This document shows, in pieces, positions 1 to 7,576 of a DNA stretch of 64,000 nt. The notes below the pieces were generated by a model, which ran no database searches, was not told where the DNA came from, and saw nothing but the letters and a program-made list of their open reading frames with translations. Each line of letters opens with the position of its first letter. The stretch's first letter is position 1. The position numbers were made by a program, and so were the translations under genes. Source of the stretch: Hyphomicrobium sp. MC1 (GTDB taxonomy: Bacteria; Pseudomonadota; Alphaproteobacteria; Rhizobiales; Hyphomicrobiaceae). Location: positions 744,001 through 808,000 of the forward strand of contig NC_015717.1 of NCBI RefSeq assembly GCF_000253295.1. The letters run 5' to 3'.

Positions 1-279
1 AGCGAAGGGATGAGTGTGAGCTGGAATCTCATAGTTCGCCGGGAATTTTAGATAGGCCATAAAGACGCCGGGCTTGCTGGGGTCGCCTATGACGAGCGCA
101 CTTTTTGCGCCTTTGGGGAGCAGCGGCTCATCTTTCCATGCAATGGTGCCCAGCTCGAAATTTTCCATTTTGTCTGTCGTCAACCGCTGGATTTGGTCGT
201 CCTGGGCGAACGCATATGTCGACAGCGCTGCAGCAACCCCCAGGCTTGCCAATCCTGCAACCAAAATTCTGATGCGCAT
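1..279 (-). CDS. Secreted cupin-domain protein (3' end outside window)
   Basis: This minus-strand gene begins with ATG at 279 and runs off the left edge; 93 residues are visible. The first ~24 residues form a signal peptide ending near TYAFAQ, so the product is probably periplasmic. The mature part contains AYLKFPANYEIPAHTHP, a typical cupin metal-site start with the paired histidines HTHP. Small secreted cupins of this kind are usually uncharacterised, and the remaining metal ligands lie outside the window. No partner gene is visible. Family assignment is fairly safe; function is unknown. Confidence 0.75.
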   Translation of the reverse strand, partial: MRIRILVAGLASLGVAAALSTYAFAQDDQIQRLTTDKMENFELGTIAWKDEPLLPKGAKSALVIGDPSKPGVFMAYLKFPANYEIPAHTHPFA

Positions 280-691
280 TTTCTCTCACCTCGTCTCTAT
301 GCGAGCAGTTGGAGCACCGCATAAATAGGCGCGGAGATGGGATGGCAACGGCGATTTGCCTACTCAGCGCCGGGAAAATTGCCCGTATCGACGAACTCGG
401 GCGACGTCTTGGGCGCTTCCTGCACTAAGCCCGTCCCGTCAGCGTTTCTATCCGCAGTGAGCAAATCTCCTAGGGCGTCATGGGGCAAAGTTGCCCAAAT
501 GTTCAGAAACAGCAGGATTTGGGGGAGGGAGCGCCGAAAAACCACGGCGAAATTCGCATAAAAGCGCACAAAGGCACTTGGCCTCGGCCAAAAAATCGCT
601 AAAACGCAGGCTTCATCCCGCAGCTTCGCCCCGTCTCGATGGGGTTGGAGGTTCAGCCTCCAGCTGTCCACCAGCTTTAACCGGTGTCGTT
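280..691. other. 412-bp intergenic region, no gene recognised
   Basis: Lies between the divergent cupin gene and rpmJ, so it must hold both promoters. Short open frames exist on both strands (for example 360-671 minus) but none has a ribosome-binding site or a recognisable protein. No clear hairpin or tRNA was seen. Confidence 0.5.
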
Positions 692-817
692 ATGAAAGTT
701 AGAAACTCTTTGAAGTCCCTGCGCTCGCGGCACCGCGATAATCGCGTCGTACGCCGTAAAGGCCGGGTCTACGTCATTAACAAGACTCACCGTCGCTTCA
801 AGGCCCGTCAGGGCTGA
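692..817 (+). CDS. rpmJ: Ribosomal protein bL36, zinc-ligand-free form
   Basis: A 41-residue basic protein starting MKVRNSLKSLRSRHRDN and ending KARQG, the usual length and sequence of the bL36 form common in alphaproteobacteria. It has none of the Cys/His zinc ligands of classical L36, as is normal for this subtype. bL36 is the smallest large-subunit protein and binds 23S rRNA late in assembly. A strong terminator follows at 880-912, so the gene is probably monocistronic. Confidence 0.95.
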   Translation: MKVRNSLKSLRSRHRDNRVVRRKGRVYVINKTHRRFKARQG

Positions 818-879
818 GGCGCTGCCGGCGTCGTATGCGACGTTACGGCGAATTCACCAGAGTCTTTTTGACCAAATGC

Positions 880-912
880 CATGCCCCGGATTAATTTCGG
901 GGCATGATTTTT
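880..912 (+). terminator. Rho-independent terminator of rpmJ
   Basis: A perfect 9-bp stem CATGCCCCG / CGGGGCATG with a 9-nt loop is followed by ATTTTT. The 3' arm contains the ATG used as the start of the next gene (904), so the hairpin would mask that start codon in any read-through transcript. Confidence 0.8.
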
Positions 913-1626
913 CCTGCGCGCCTTCTTATAGGTCTTCTGATCCTCGCGGGCGGGGCGGCAAACGCTGCCGCCGATGATGAGCTGTTGAAGACCCAGCCGT
1001 TCCCTGCCGAGCCGGCGCCCGCGCCGCAACCGCCTCCTGCCGTCAAGAAAGCGCCGCCGGTGGCGCCGTCTCCCGGCGCTCAAGCGCATCAGAAAGGGCC
1101 GCCGGGGCTGATGGGCCTGCCGTGGCCGCAGACACCGGAACAGGTCTCCAAGACCCTCGACAATCTCTACGCCTATCTCGCGACCGAAGGCGACCATCGT
1201 CAGGCGGGCGAGATCAGCGGTGTCATCGAGCGGCTCTGGCGTATGCAGGGCGGCGATACCGTCAATCTGCTGATCGATCGCGGTGAGCTGTTCTCGGCGC
1301 AGAATCAAAACGAGAAGGCTCTGCCTTTCCTCGATGCGGCCGTCGAACTCGAGCCACAGTATGCGGAGGCCTGGAGCCATCGCGCCTATATCGAATACCG
1401 GATGAACAACTACGCAGCGGCGCTGGGTGATCTGAGACGGGCGCTCGCCCTTGAGCCGAATAATTTCCGGGCGCTTGACGGCATGGCCAAGATCCTCGTG
1501 CAGATGGGCGAGAAAAAAGCTGCGCTCGAAGTCTACGATCAGCTCCTCAAAGTTCATCCGAACATCGAGGGCGGCGAAAAGGCGCGCGACGAACTGAAGA
1601 AAGAAGTCGAAGGTCAGGGTATCTGA
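904..1626 (+). CDS. Secreted TPR-repeat protein
   Basis: 240 residues. The first ~22 form a signal peptide (hydrophobic LLIGLLILAGG, cleavage near ANA|AADD), followed by a Pro/Ala-rich linker to about residue 70. The C-terminal half has about three tetratricopeptide repeats (about 125-235; for example NEKALPFLDAAVELEP and YAAALGDLRRALALEPNN). Such periplasmic TPR proteins act as protein-interaction scaffolds; no partner is evident. The ATG sits inside the rpmJ terminator stem and lacks a clear Shine-Dalgarno sequence, but the signal peptide begins right there and no better in-frame start is visible. Confidence 0.8.
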   Translation: MIFPARLLIGLLILAGGAANAAADDELLKTQPFPAEPAPAPQPPPAVKKAPPVAPSPGAQAHQKGPPGLMGLPWPQTPEQVSKTLDNLYAYLATEGDHRQAGEISGVIERLWRMQGGDTVNLLIDRGELFSAQNQNEKALPFLDAAVELEPQYAEAWSHRAYIEYRMNNYAAALGDLRRALALEPNNFRALDGMAKILVQMGEKKAALEVYDQLLKVHPNIEGGEKARDELKKEVEGQGI

Positions 1627-1643
1627 AGCCTTCGTTTTCGCGC

Positions 1644-1965
1644 CTAGGTCAGGAGCCAGCGGAAGGCGAGTTTCAGTTCACTTACGGCGTGGGATTCGTA
1701 CCAGCGGCCGTGCGCCACGATGATGCGTTCTGGGTTCCAGCCGATCATCGTTTCGATGGCTTTGCGAAACTCCGTTTTTTCCTTCGAAAACGTTGCGCGG
1801 AGATCGCGCGGCATGGCGCCGTTCGGAGCGAGGCAACCGCCGAGGCGGGCCAGCAAGTGCGAAGCCGATCAGCGGACCGTCTACGAGCCACACGTTTTCC
1901 GCGACCGGCTTCAGGGTGTTGAGCGGCAGGTAGGTTTGTTTTGCATCGTCGCCGTGCATCTTCAA
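1644..1965 (-). pseudogene. DUF4336-family gene remnant with internal deletion and frameshift
   Basis: Two fragments of one protein family lie in different frames. The N-terminal piece (from ATG 1965) reads LKPVAENVWLVDGPLIGF, the start of DUF4336 metallo-hydrolase-like proteins. From about 1860 the downstream frame continues with LARLGG...GAMPRDLR and ends in IIVAHGRW, the C-terminal part of the same family. About 105 residues remain where the family has (from memory) well over 200, so the middle is gone and the frame has shifted at the joint. It lies just downstream of pyruvate kinase. Confidence 0.65.
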
Positions 1966-2003
1966 AACGTGGGTGAAGACCGGCGAGATGCAATAAAGGC
2001 GGC

Positions 2004-3449
2004 TTACACCTCTTCCGCGATCGGTGCGCCGGAATCGTCGATGAAGGCGATGCGGATCATGTTCGTCGCACCGGGGCTACCGAGCGGAACACCGGCGGTG
2101 ATTAAAATGCCCTCTCGTGCCTTGACCAAGCCTTCCTCGAACGCGATGCGGCATGCCTTGCGCACCATGTGCGAGAGGTTTTCGGGGTCGCCCGTCAGGA
2201 TGGTATGGACGCCCCAGACCAGGGCCAGCCGACGTGCCGTCGATTCAACCGGCGTCAGACCGATGACCGGAATTCCGGGGCGTTCGCGCGTGACGCGTAG
2301 CACCGTCGAGCCGGTCGCCGTGTAGCAGACGATGGCGCCAAGCTTCACCGTGTCGGCGATGGCGGATGCGGCTGCGGCGATAGCGTCAGCACCGGTCGGC
2401 AGCGGCTCGGTCTGTGTCGCGTAGAGCATCGGCTCGTAGACCGGATCGTGCTCAACCTCGCGGGCGATCTTGTCCATCATCTGGATGGCTTCGACCGGAT
2501 ATTGGCCAACGGCGCTTTCGGCCGACAGCATGATCGCGTCGGCGCCGTCGAACACTGCAGTCGCGACGTCGGAGACTTCGGCGCGCGTCGGCATCGGCGA
2601 GGAGATCATGCTTTCGAGCATCTGCGTCGCGACGATGACGGGCTTGCCAGCGGCGCGCGACAGTCTCGTGATCTTCTTCTGGATGCCGGGCACCTTCTCG
2701 ACCGGCATTTCGACGCCAAGATCGCCGCGCGCGACCATGATTGCGTCGGACGCCGCGATCACCTCTTCGAGTGCTGCGACAGCGGACGGCTTTTCGATCT
2801 TGGAGAGAATGGCGGCGCGATTGCCGATTAGGCGGCGCACCTCGTGCACGTCTTCGGCGCGCTGGACGAACGACAAGGCAACCCAATCGACGCCGAGTTT
2901 CAGCGCGTGTGCCAGGTCGGCCTTGTCTTTTTCCGTAAGCGGACTGATTGGCAGCAGCGTGTCGGGCATCGAAATGCCCTTGCGGCTTGCGAGCATACCA
3001 CCGGTCGTGATCTCGGCCTTGATTTGCACGGGCGACGCTTCGATGACGCGCATGCGCAGCTTGCCGTCGTCAAGGACGAGGTTGTGGCCCGGCTGGATGG
3101 CTTCGAAAATCTGCTCGTGCGGCAGGTAAACGCGTTCTTCCGAACCGAGCGTTTCGTCGCGATCGAACTTGAAGATCGCGCCGGTCGGCACGTTGATGCG
3201 GCCGGCGTCAAAATTGCCGATGCGGAACTTCGGACCTTGCAAGTCGGCAAGGATGCCGATGGGATGGCGATGGCGCGCGGCGCAGGCGCGCACGGTGTTA
3301 TAGAGCGCCTTCGAACCGTCGTGGGTCGAGTGGCTCATGTTAATACGGAAGACATCGACGCCCGCCATGAACAGGCGCTCGACCATCTCGGGGGAGGCAG
3401 ACGCGGGTCCAAGCGTCGCTACAATCTTGACCCGCCGATTACGTCTCAT
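2004..3449 (-). CDS. pyk: Pyruvate kinase
   Basis: 481 residues. Converts phosphoenolpyruvate and ADP to pyruvate and ATP in the cytoplasm. Family motifs in order: VKIVATLGPAS at the N-terminus, FRINMSHS, ILADLQGPKFRIG, the active-site segment ILSKIEKPSAV, IMVARGDLGVEMP, and MLESMI...PTRAEVSDVA...AIMLSAESA. The C-terminal regulatory domain is present. The start at 3449 makes a 4-bp ATGA overlap with the upstream DUF1036 gene, which favours it over a longer reading frame. It shares the minus-strand block with glycerate 2-kinase, an arrangement also known from tartrate/glycerate operons (ttuD-ttuE). Together they link glycerate to pyruvate through 2-phosphoglycerate, PEP and enolase. Confidence 0.96.
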   Translation of the reverse strand: MRRNRRVKIVATLGPASASPEMVERLFMAGVDVFRINMSHSTHDGSKALYNTVRACAARHRHPIGILADLQGPKFRIGNFDAGRINVPTGAIFKFDRDETLGSEERVYLPHEQIFEAIQPGHNLVLDDGKLRMRVIEASPVQIKAEITTGGMLASRKGISMPDTLLPISPLTEKDKADLAHALKLGVDWVALSFVQRAEDVHEVRRLIGNRAAILSKIEKPSAVAALEEVIAASDAIMVARGDLGVEMPVEKVPGIQKKITRLSRAAGKPVIVATQMLESMISSPMPTRAEVSDVATAVFDGADAIMLSAESAVGQYPVEAIQMMDKIAREVEHDPVYEPMLYATQTEPLPTGADAIAAAASAIADTVKLGAIVCYTATGSTVLRVTRERPGIPVIGLTPVESTARRLALVWGVHTILTGDPENLSHMVRKACRIAFEEGLVKAREGILITAGVPLGSPGATNMIRIAFIDDSGAPIAEEV

Positions 3450-3892
3450 TTGTCTGCATTTCCTTGGCCCGGATCGGTGAGGCGGATGGTCCACTCCTTC
3501 GCCTCGCCAGTATCTACTTCGAAAAATCCGGTGCGCTTATATCCGCGTTTCACGCAATCCTGAACCCCCCGGATGGCAAAGGACTTTTCTGTCGTGCACA
3601 TGTCGTTTTTGCCGCCCCATTCGCCGCCGCGATCGTAATCGACGGCGTGGACGTAAACGTAGCGGCTCGGCAAGGCTCCCTTCAGAAGCGTCTCGCAGGT
3701 TTGCGATGCGATATTCCACCAGCCTTCCGTCGCCCAGCCTGTGGTGTCCTGATAACCAATCGCGACGCCCACCCGGCTTGATGTCGCGTTGCAAAGCTTC
3801 AGGTCGGCATGTGCCGCCGACGTGTAAACACATAAGGCCAACGAAAAGATGACGTGCCGGACAATGGCGCGCGAAGAATTGCGGGATGGCAA
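3446..3892 (-). CDS. DUF1036 secreted protein
   Basis: Small exported Cys-containing protein of the DUF1036 family. After a signal peptide (IFSLALCVYTSAAHA|DLKLCN) come the family features LCNATS..VGVAIGY, GWWNI, C-ET-LLKG, YVYVHAVDYD and a late Cys pair region. The best start is a TTG at 3892 preceded by GGAG with 8-nt spacing (148 residues). The open frame extends to 4024, but that extension overlaps the 3' end of the kinase gene. Its stop overlaps the pyk start by 4 bp, so the two are translationally coupled. The function of DUF1036 is unknown. Confidence 0.85.
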   Translation of the reverse strand: MPSRNSSRAIVRHVIFSLALCVYTSAAHADLKLCNATSSRVGVAIGYQDTTGWATEGWWNIASQTCETLLKGALPSRYVYVHAVDYDRGGEWGGKNDMCTTEKSFAIRGVQDCVKRGYKRTGFFEVDTGEAKEWTIRLTDPGQGNADK

Positions 3893-3966
3893 GTCAGAAG
3901 CTCCAATTCCTATAGCGGAGAGTTCTGGTTGTGTCCCCAGCCGTTCGCCAACGCCGTGTGTCTTGC

Positions 3967-5262
3967 TTACGGATCGACAAGGATGACCCGGAAATCGTTG
4001 ACGTTGGTTTGGGTCGGGCCACACAGAATAAGATCGCCTATGGGGCGAAAGAAACCCGTCGAGTCGTTGTTCTCCAGGAACTTGGCGGCATTGAGATTTT
4101 GTGACGCAGCCCGTGCGAGCGTATCGGGGAAAACCATGGCGCCTGCCGGATCGCTGTGGTGTCCGCCACCGCCGTCGATGCCGTCGGTGTCGCCAGCGAG
4201 GCCGGCGATGCCCGGCGTGCCATTCAATGCGATGGCGAGGCCGAGGGCGTATTCCTGGTTGGGGCCGCCGGAGCCGTTGCCGCGTACAGTGACGGTCAAT
4301 TCGCCACCGGACATAATCGCGACCTTTTCGCCCTTAGCTTTCGCTTCGAGCGCCATCTCGGCGTGCTTGCGGGCGACGTCGTGCGCTTCGCCTTCAAGAT
4401 CGTCGCCAAGCATGATGGTGCGATAGCCGAGATCGCGTGCGATGGCGCCAGCAGCTTCGATCGAAGCGCGCGGTGCGGCGACGATTTCGTAAGTCGAATT
4501 GGCGAGCTTTGGATCGCCGGCTTTCAGCGTTTCGTTTTTCGGATCGTCGAGCGCTTTCGCGATCTCGGGCGACGGCGTGATCTTCCATTTGGCGAGCACG
4601 GCGCGTGCGTCCGCTAGCGTCGAGCGGTCGGCGACGGTCGGGCCGGAGCCGATCTCGTCGGGATTGTCGCCCGGCACGTCGGAGATAGCGAGCGTTAGCA
4701 AGCGCGCCGGATAGACGGCGGCTGCGAGCTTGCCACCTTTGACTTCGGAGAGGTGCTTGCGCACGCAATTCATTTCCGAGATCGGTGCTCCGGATTTCAG
4801 CAGCTGTTTGGTCAGGGCCTGCTTGGCTTCGAAGCTGACATCCGGCACCGGAGCTGCCCAGATCGCCGAAGCGCCACCCGACAGCAGGCAAAGAACGAGA
4901 TCGTTCGGCCCGGCGCTCTTCGCCAGCGCAATGGCGCGTTCGGCACCAACGATGGAATTTGCGTCGGGAACGGGGTGGCCCGCTTCCAGGATTTCGATGA
5001 TCTTGGTCGGCAAGCCGAAGCCGTGGCGCGTCGAGATAAGGCCCGAGATTTTGCCGGCTTCGCCGGTTGCGATGTAATGCTCTTCGGCTGCGACGGCCAT
5101 CGCGGCAGAGCCCTTGCCGGCACCGATGATGATGATCCGGCCGCCTTCGGGGACCTTGGGCAGGTGCGCAGGCAGGCAAACCGCGGGGTGGGCCGTCCGA
5201 TAAGCGGTTTCGAACAGCGTGCTCAAAGTCTCGCGGACGCCGCCGTTCGTGCCGTCTTTCAT
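3967..5262 (-). CDS. gckA: Glycerate 2-kinase (MOFRL/GckA-TtuD type)
   Basis: 431 residues, full length for the type II glycerate kinase family. The N-terminal part has the nucleotide-associated glycine-rich segment IIIIGAGKGSAAMA and LCLLSGGASAIWAAP. The C-terminal MOFRL domain has IMSGGELTVTVRG, GGPNQEYALGLA and LAGDTDGIDGGG. The enzyme phosphorylates D-glycerate to 2-phosphoglycerate; in serine-cycle methylotrophs this step returns hydroxypyruvate-derived carbon to central metabolism. First gene of the kinase > DUF1036 > pyk block. In older annotations members of this family were called hydroxypyruvate reductase (TtuD). The methylotrophic role is inferred from context (xoxF in the same window). 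Confidence 0.93.
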   Translation of the reverse strand: MKDGTNGGVRETLSTLFETAYRTAHPAVCLPAHLPKVPEGGRIIIIGAGKGSAAMAVAAEEHYIATGEAGKISGLISTRHGFGLPTKIIEILEAGHPVPDANSIVGAERAIALAKSAGPNDLVLCLLSGGASAIWAAPVPDVSFEAKQALTKQLLKSGAPISEMNCVRKHLSEVKGGKLAAAVYPARLLTLAISDVPGDNPDEIGSGPTVADRSTLADARAVLAKWKITPSPEIAKALDDPKNETLKAGDPKLANSTYEIVAAPRASIEAAGAIARDLGYRTIMLGDDLEGEAHDVARKHAEMALEAKAKGEKVAIMSGGELTVTVRGNGSGGPNQEYALGLAIALNGTPGIAGLAGDTDGIDGGGGHHSDPAGAMVFPDTLARAASQNLNAAKFLENNDSTGFFRPIGDLILCGPTQTNVNDFRVILVDP

Positions 5263-5438
5263 AGTGTCTCCCTAGGCCGATGCCTGCTTGTTATCTCATT
5301 ATTGGGGGTCTGGTTTGCGCAAACGCTCCGTCCCCGTCAAGGCATCAGAGGCCGCAGCTTAGGCGGGGCTTTCGGGTGGCCGGAATGGTGCTTATGTCGT
5401 AAGCCCGTCGCAGGATCCTGCCGGTCAAGGAGTTGGCC

Positions 5439-5747
5439 ATGAAGACTTTCGATCCGCAAACGACAATTGAACTCGAAGCCGCGGTATTCCGGCGTCTGGT
5501 CGAGCATTTGCGGTCGCGAACGGACGTTCAGAACATCGATATGATGAATTTGGCCGGGTTCTGCCGGAATTGCTTGGCGACGTGGATGTCGGACGCGGCG
5601 GAGGGCAAGGGGCTCGAATTGTCCAAGGATGACGCCCGCGAAATCGTCTACGGCATGCCGTTCCAGGAGTGGAAAGCCAAGCATCAGACCGAAGCGTCGC
5701 CCGATAAACAGGCGGCCTTCGAACAGAACCGGCCGAGAGATCATTAA
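5439..5747 (+). CDS. DUF1244 small protein
   Basis: 102 residues. The ATG at 5439 has AAGGAG at 5427-5432. Contains the family signature NLAGFCRNCLATWM with the two conserved Cys, followed by VYGMPFQEWKAKHQ. DUF1244 proteins are widespread in proteobacteria and of unknown function; the Cys pair hints at metal binding. Flanked downstream by two copies of the double-hairpin repeat. Confidence 0.9.
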   Translation: MKTFDPQTTIELEAAVFRRLVEHLRSRTDVQNIDMMNLAGFCRNCLATWMSDAAEGKGLELSKDDAREIVYGMPFQEWKAKHQTEASPDKQAAFEQNRPRDH

Positions 5748-5752
5748 TCGTG

Positions 5753-5793
5753 GTCCCCGGCGACTCGCGTTCCGCGAGCCGGCCGCCGGGGAC
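5753..5793. repeat. Double-hairpin repeat, copy 1
   Basis: Outer 10-bp perfect stem GTCCCCGGCG / CGCCGGGGAC enclosing A, an inner 6-bp stem CTCGCG-TTC-CGCGAG, and the unpaired CCGGC. Same architecture as the copies at 5828 and 6327 but with a different outer-stem sequence. Lies 6 bp past the DUF1244 stop, so it may act as a transcript end or stabiliser. Confidence 0.75.
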
Positions 5794-5827
5794 GGCTTTG
5801 GAGCAAGCAGTCGGCCGGCTTTTTGTT

Positions 5828-5868
5828 GCGCCTTGCGACTCTCCTTTGGAGAGCCGGCCGCAAGGCGC
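5828..5868. repeat. Double-hairpin repeat, copy 2
   Basis: Outer stem GCGCCTTGCG / CGCAAGGCGC (10 bp, perfect), then A, inner stem CTCTCC-TTT-GGAGAG, then CCGGC. Relative to copy 1 both stems have changed on both arms and stay fully paired, while A and CCGGC are unchanged. Confidence 0.75.
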
Positions 5869-6015
5869 GGCACCGCAGCGACTCACAAACGCTCCGCGAC
5901 ATATACAACGTCAAGATGGCGGACCAAATTTATCCCTTTGGATAGCGGGGATCGCCGCCTTGCTGTGGCCGACGCTCGCCGTTAGCGTCGGCGGAACAAG
6001 ACAGCAGGAGTTCCC

Positions 6016-6312
6016 ATGAGCACGCTTCAAGCCTCGGCGCAAAATCAGCTGCGCCAGTTCGTCGAACAGATCGAACGCCTCGAAGAGGAAAAGAAGCAGC
6101 TCGCGGCCGATATCCGTGACAAATACACGGAAGCCAAGGCCGTCGGCTTCGACGTCAAGGCGCTGCGCCAGATCGTTCGGCTGCGCAAGAAGAGCAACCA
6201 GGAGCGCCAAGAAGAAGAGAGCATCCTGGAAGTCTACATGCATGCGCTGGGAATGTTGGATCAGGCACCCAATACGGAAGCGCTTGCCGACGCGATGATG
6301 GCCGCTGAGTAA
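6016..6312 (+). CDS. gapR: GapR nucleoid-associated protein (DUF2312)
   Basis: 98 residues, starting at an ATG preceded by CAGGAG. The sequence is the conserved DUF2312 fold: QLRQFVEQIERLEEEKKQL, VGFDVKALRQIVRLRKK and EEESILEVYMHALG. GapR is an alphaproteobacterial protein that clamps overtwisted DNA ahead of replication and transcription and stimulates topoisomerases. The helical, highly charged composition fits. It stands alone between copies 2 and 3 of the double-hairpin repeat. Confidence 0.95.
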   Translation: MSTLQASAQNQLRQFVEQIERLEEEKKQLAADIRDKYTEAKAVGFDVKALRQIVRLRKKSNQERQEEESILEVYMHALGMLDQAPNTEALADAMMAAE

Positions 6313-6326
6313 GTGAGTCTTTAGTT

Positions 6327-6413
6327 GCGCCCTGCGACTCGCGTTCCGCGAGCCGGCGGCGGCTTCGATTGGCCGGTCGCCAGCGTGGGCTTTCATTGCC
6401 GGCCGCAAGGCGC
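6327..6413. repeat. Double-hairpin repeat, copy 3 (with ~46-bp insert)
   Basis: Starts GCGCCCTGCG-A-CTCGCG-TTC-CGCGAG-CCGGC, as in the other copies, but about 46 bp (itself GC-rich and partly palindromic) separate this from the closing arm CGCAAGGCGC at 6404-6413. Lies 14 bp after gapR. Confidence 0.6.
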
Positions 6414-6443
6414 GGTAACGCCGATCTGCAACCCGTAATAAAA

Positions 6444-6489
6444 CAGCACCGCCCAGTCCCCATTCGGCGCTGAGGAAAAGGCGGTGCTG
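6444..6489. other. Inverted repeat between gapR and oxyR
   Basis: CAGCACCGCC (6444-6453) and GGCGGTGCTG (6480-6489) form a perfect 10-bp inverted repeat with a 26-nt spacer. There is no T-tract. It could be a weak terminator or part of the oxyR control region. Confidence 0.35.
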
Positions 6490-6624
6490 GCGACAGCAGT
6501 CTTTCGACTGCCACCTCTGTGCGCGCGGAAATGTGATTGGTTCTGCGCGTCTTCAGGTTCACCCTAATGCCCGGTCGTGATAAGGACAAATCGCTATTTC
6601 TTGCGCTGGGCATTAGACCTTCTG

Positions 6625-7554
6625 ATGGTTCACGTCACACTCAAGCAGCTCCGGTATTTTGACGCGCTCGCGCGCGAACAGCATTTCGGCCGCGCCGCCG
6701 ATGCCTGCGCGGTCACGCAGCCTGCATTGTCGATGCAGATTCAGGATCTTGAAGCCTCATTGGGCATTGCGCTCGTCGAGCGAACGCGCAGCGGCATCAA
6801 GCTGACGCCGAAGGGCGAGGAAATCGCGCTACGCGCGCAGCGGCTTCTCAACGACGTCCGCAATCTCGTCGATTATGCGCAGCACGCGGGCGGCCTTCTA
6901 TCCGGGACGCTTCGGCTGGGTGTCATTCCGTCGGTTGCGCCGTATCTGCTGCCGCCGCTTCTGCCGCTGCTGAAGGAGCATCATCCCGATCTCGAACTGC
7001 ACGTTCGCGAGACGCAGACGCAGGTTCTGACGGATGAGCTGGTCGAGGGGAAACTCGACGTGCTGCTCTTGGCTTTGCCGATCAAAAATCCGGATATCGA
7101 AACGTTACCCGTTTTCGAAGACCGGTTTTTGTTGGCGATGCCGAAAAGCCGAAAGCTCTCCGGCCGCGTGCGGGCAACGAAGGAGATGGTCGAGCACGAC
7201 CGCCTTCTGCTGCTCGAAGAGGGGCATTGCCTGCGCGACCAGGCGCTCACCTATTGCAGCTTGCAGCAGGTCGATGATGTCAACACGTTCGGAGCGTCGA
7301 GCCTGTCGACTATCGTCGAGATGGTGTCGGCAGGTTTCGGAATCACGCTGCTGCCGGAGATCTGCATCGGCATCGAAAGCCGTGGCCGCGACATCAAGAT
7401 GATCCGCTTCGTTGATCCTGAGCCGTCGCGGTCCATCGGGCTTGCGTGGCGTCGCTCAAGTCCGCGGCGTGCGGATTTTCTGGCGTTGGGCAAGTTCGTC
7501 AACGAGGCTGGGCAGGTGTCGCTTAAGCGCGGCGTTGCGGCGCTCGAGGCTTAG
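6625..7554 (+). CDS. oxyR: OxyR, hydrogen-peroxide-sensing LysR-family regulator
   Basis: 309 residues from the ATG at 6625, where the winged-helix starts as in the family (VTLKQLRYFDALAREQHFGRAA). HTH at about 19-38 (AADACAVTQPALSMQIQDLE) and a LysR substrate-binding domain from about 92. The redox pair is visible: C202 in GHCLRDQ and C211 in LTYCSL, with the same 9-residue spacing as C199/C208 of E. coli OxyR, which form a disulfide on H2O2 exposure. This distinguishes it from generic LysR proteins. No catalase or peroxiredoxin gene lies beside it in the window. Confidence 0.93.
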   Translation: MVHVTLKQLRYFDALAREQHFGRAADACAVTQPALSMQIQDLEASLGIALVERTRSGIKLTPKGEEIALRAQRLLNDVRNLVDYAQHAGGLLSGTLRLGVIPSVAPYLLPPLLPLLKEHHPDLELHVRETQTQVLTDELVEGKLDVLLLALPIKNPDIETLPVFEDRFLLAMPKSRKLSGRVRATKEMVEHDRLLLLEEGHCLRDQALTYCSLQQVDDVNTFGASSLSTIVEMVSAGFGITLLPEICIGIESRGRDIKMIRFVDPEPSRSIGLAWRRSSPRRADFLALGKFVNEAGQVSLKRGVAALEA

Positions 7555-7576
7555 CGCCAGTCAACTTAGCGAATTG

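Noticed and set aside
360..671. 103-codon minus frame between the cupin gene and rpmJ
   Set aside because: No ribosome-binding site, no family resemblance, and it occupies the region that must contain two divergent promoters.
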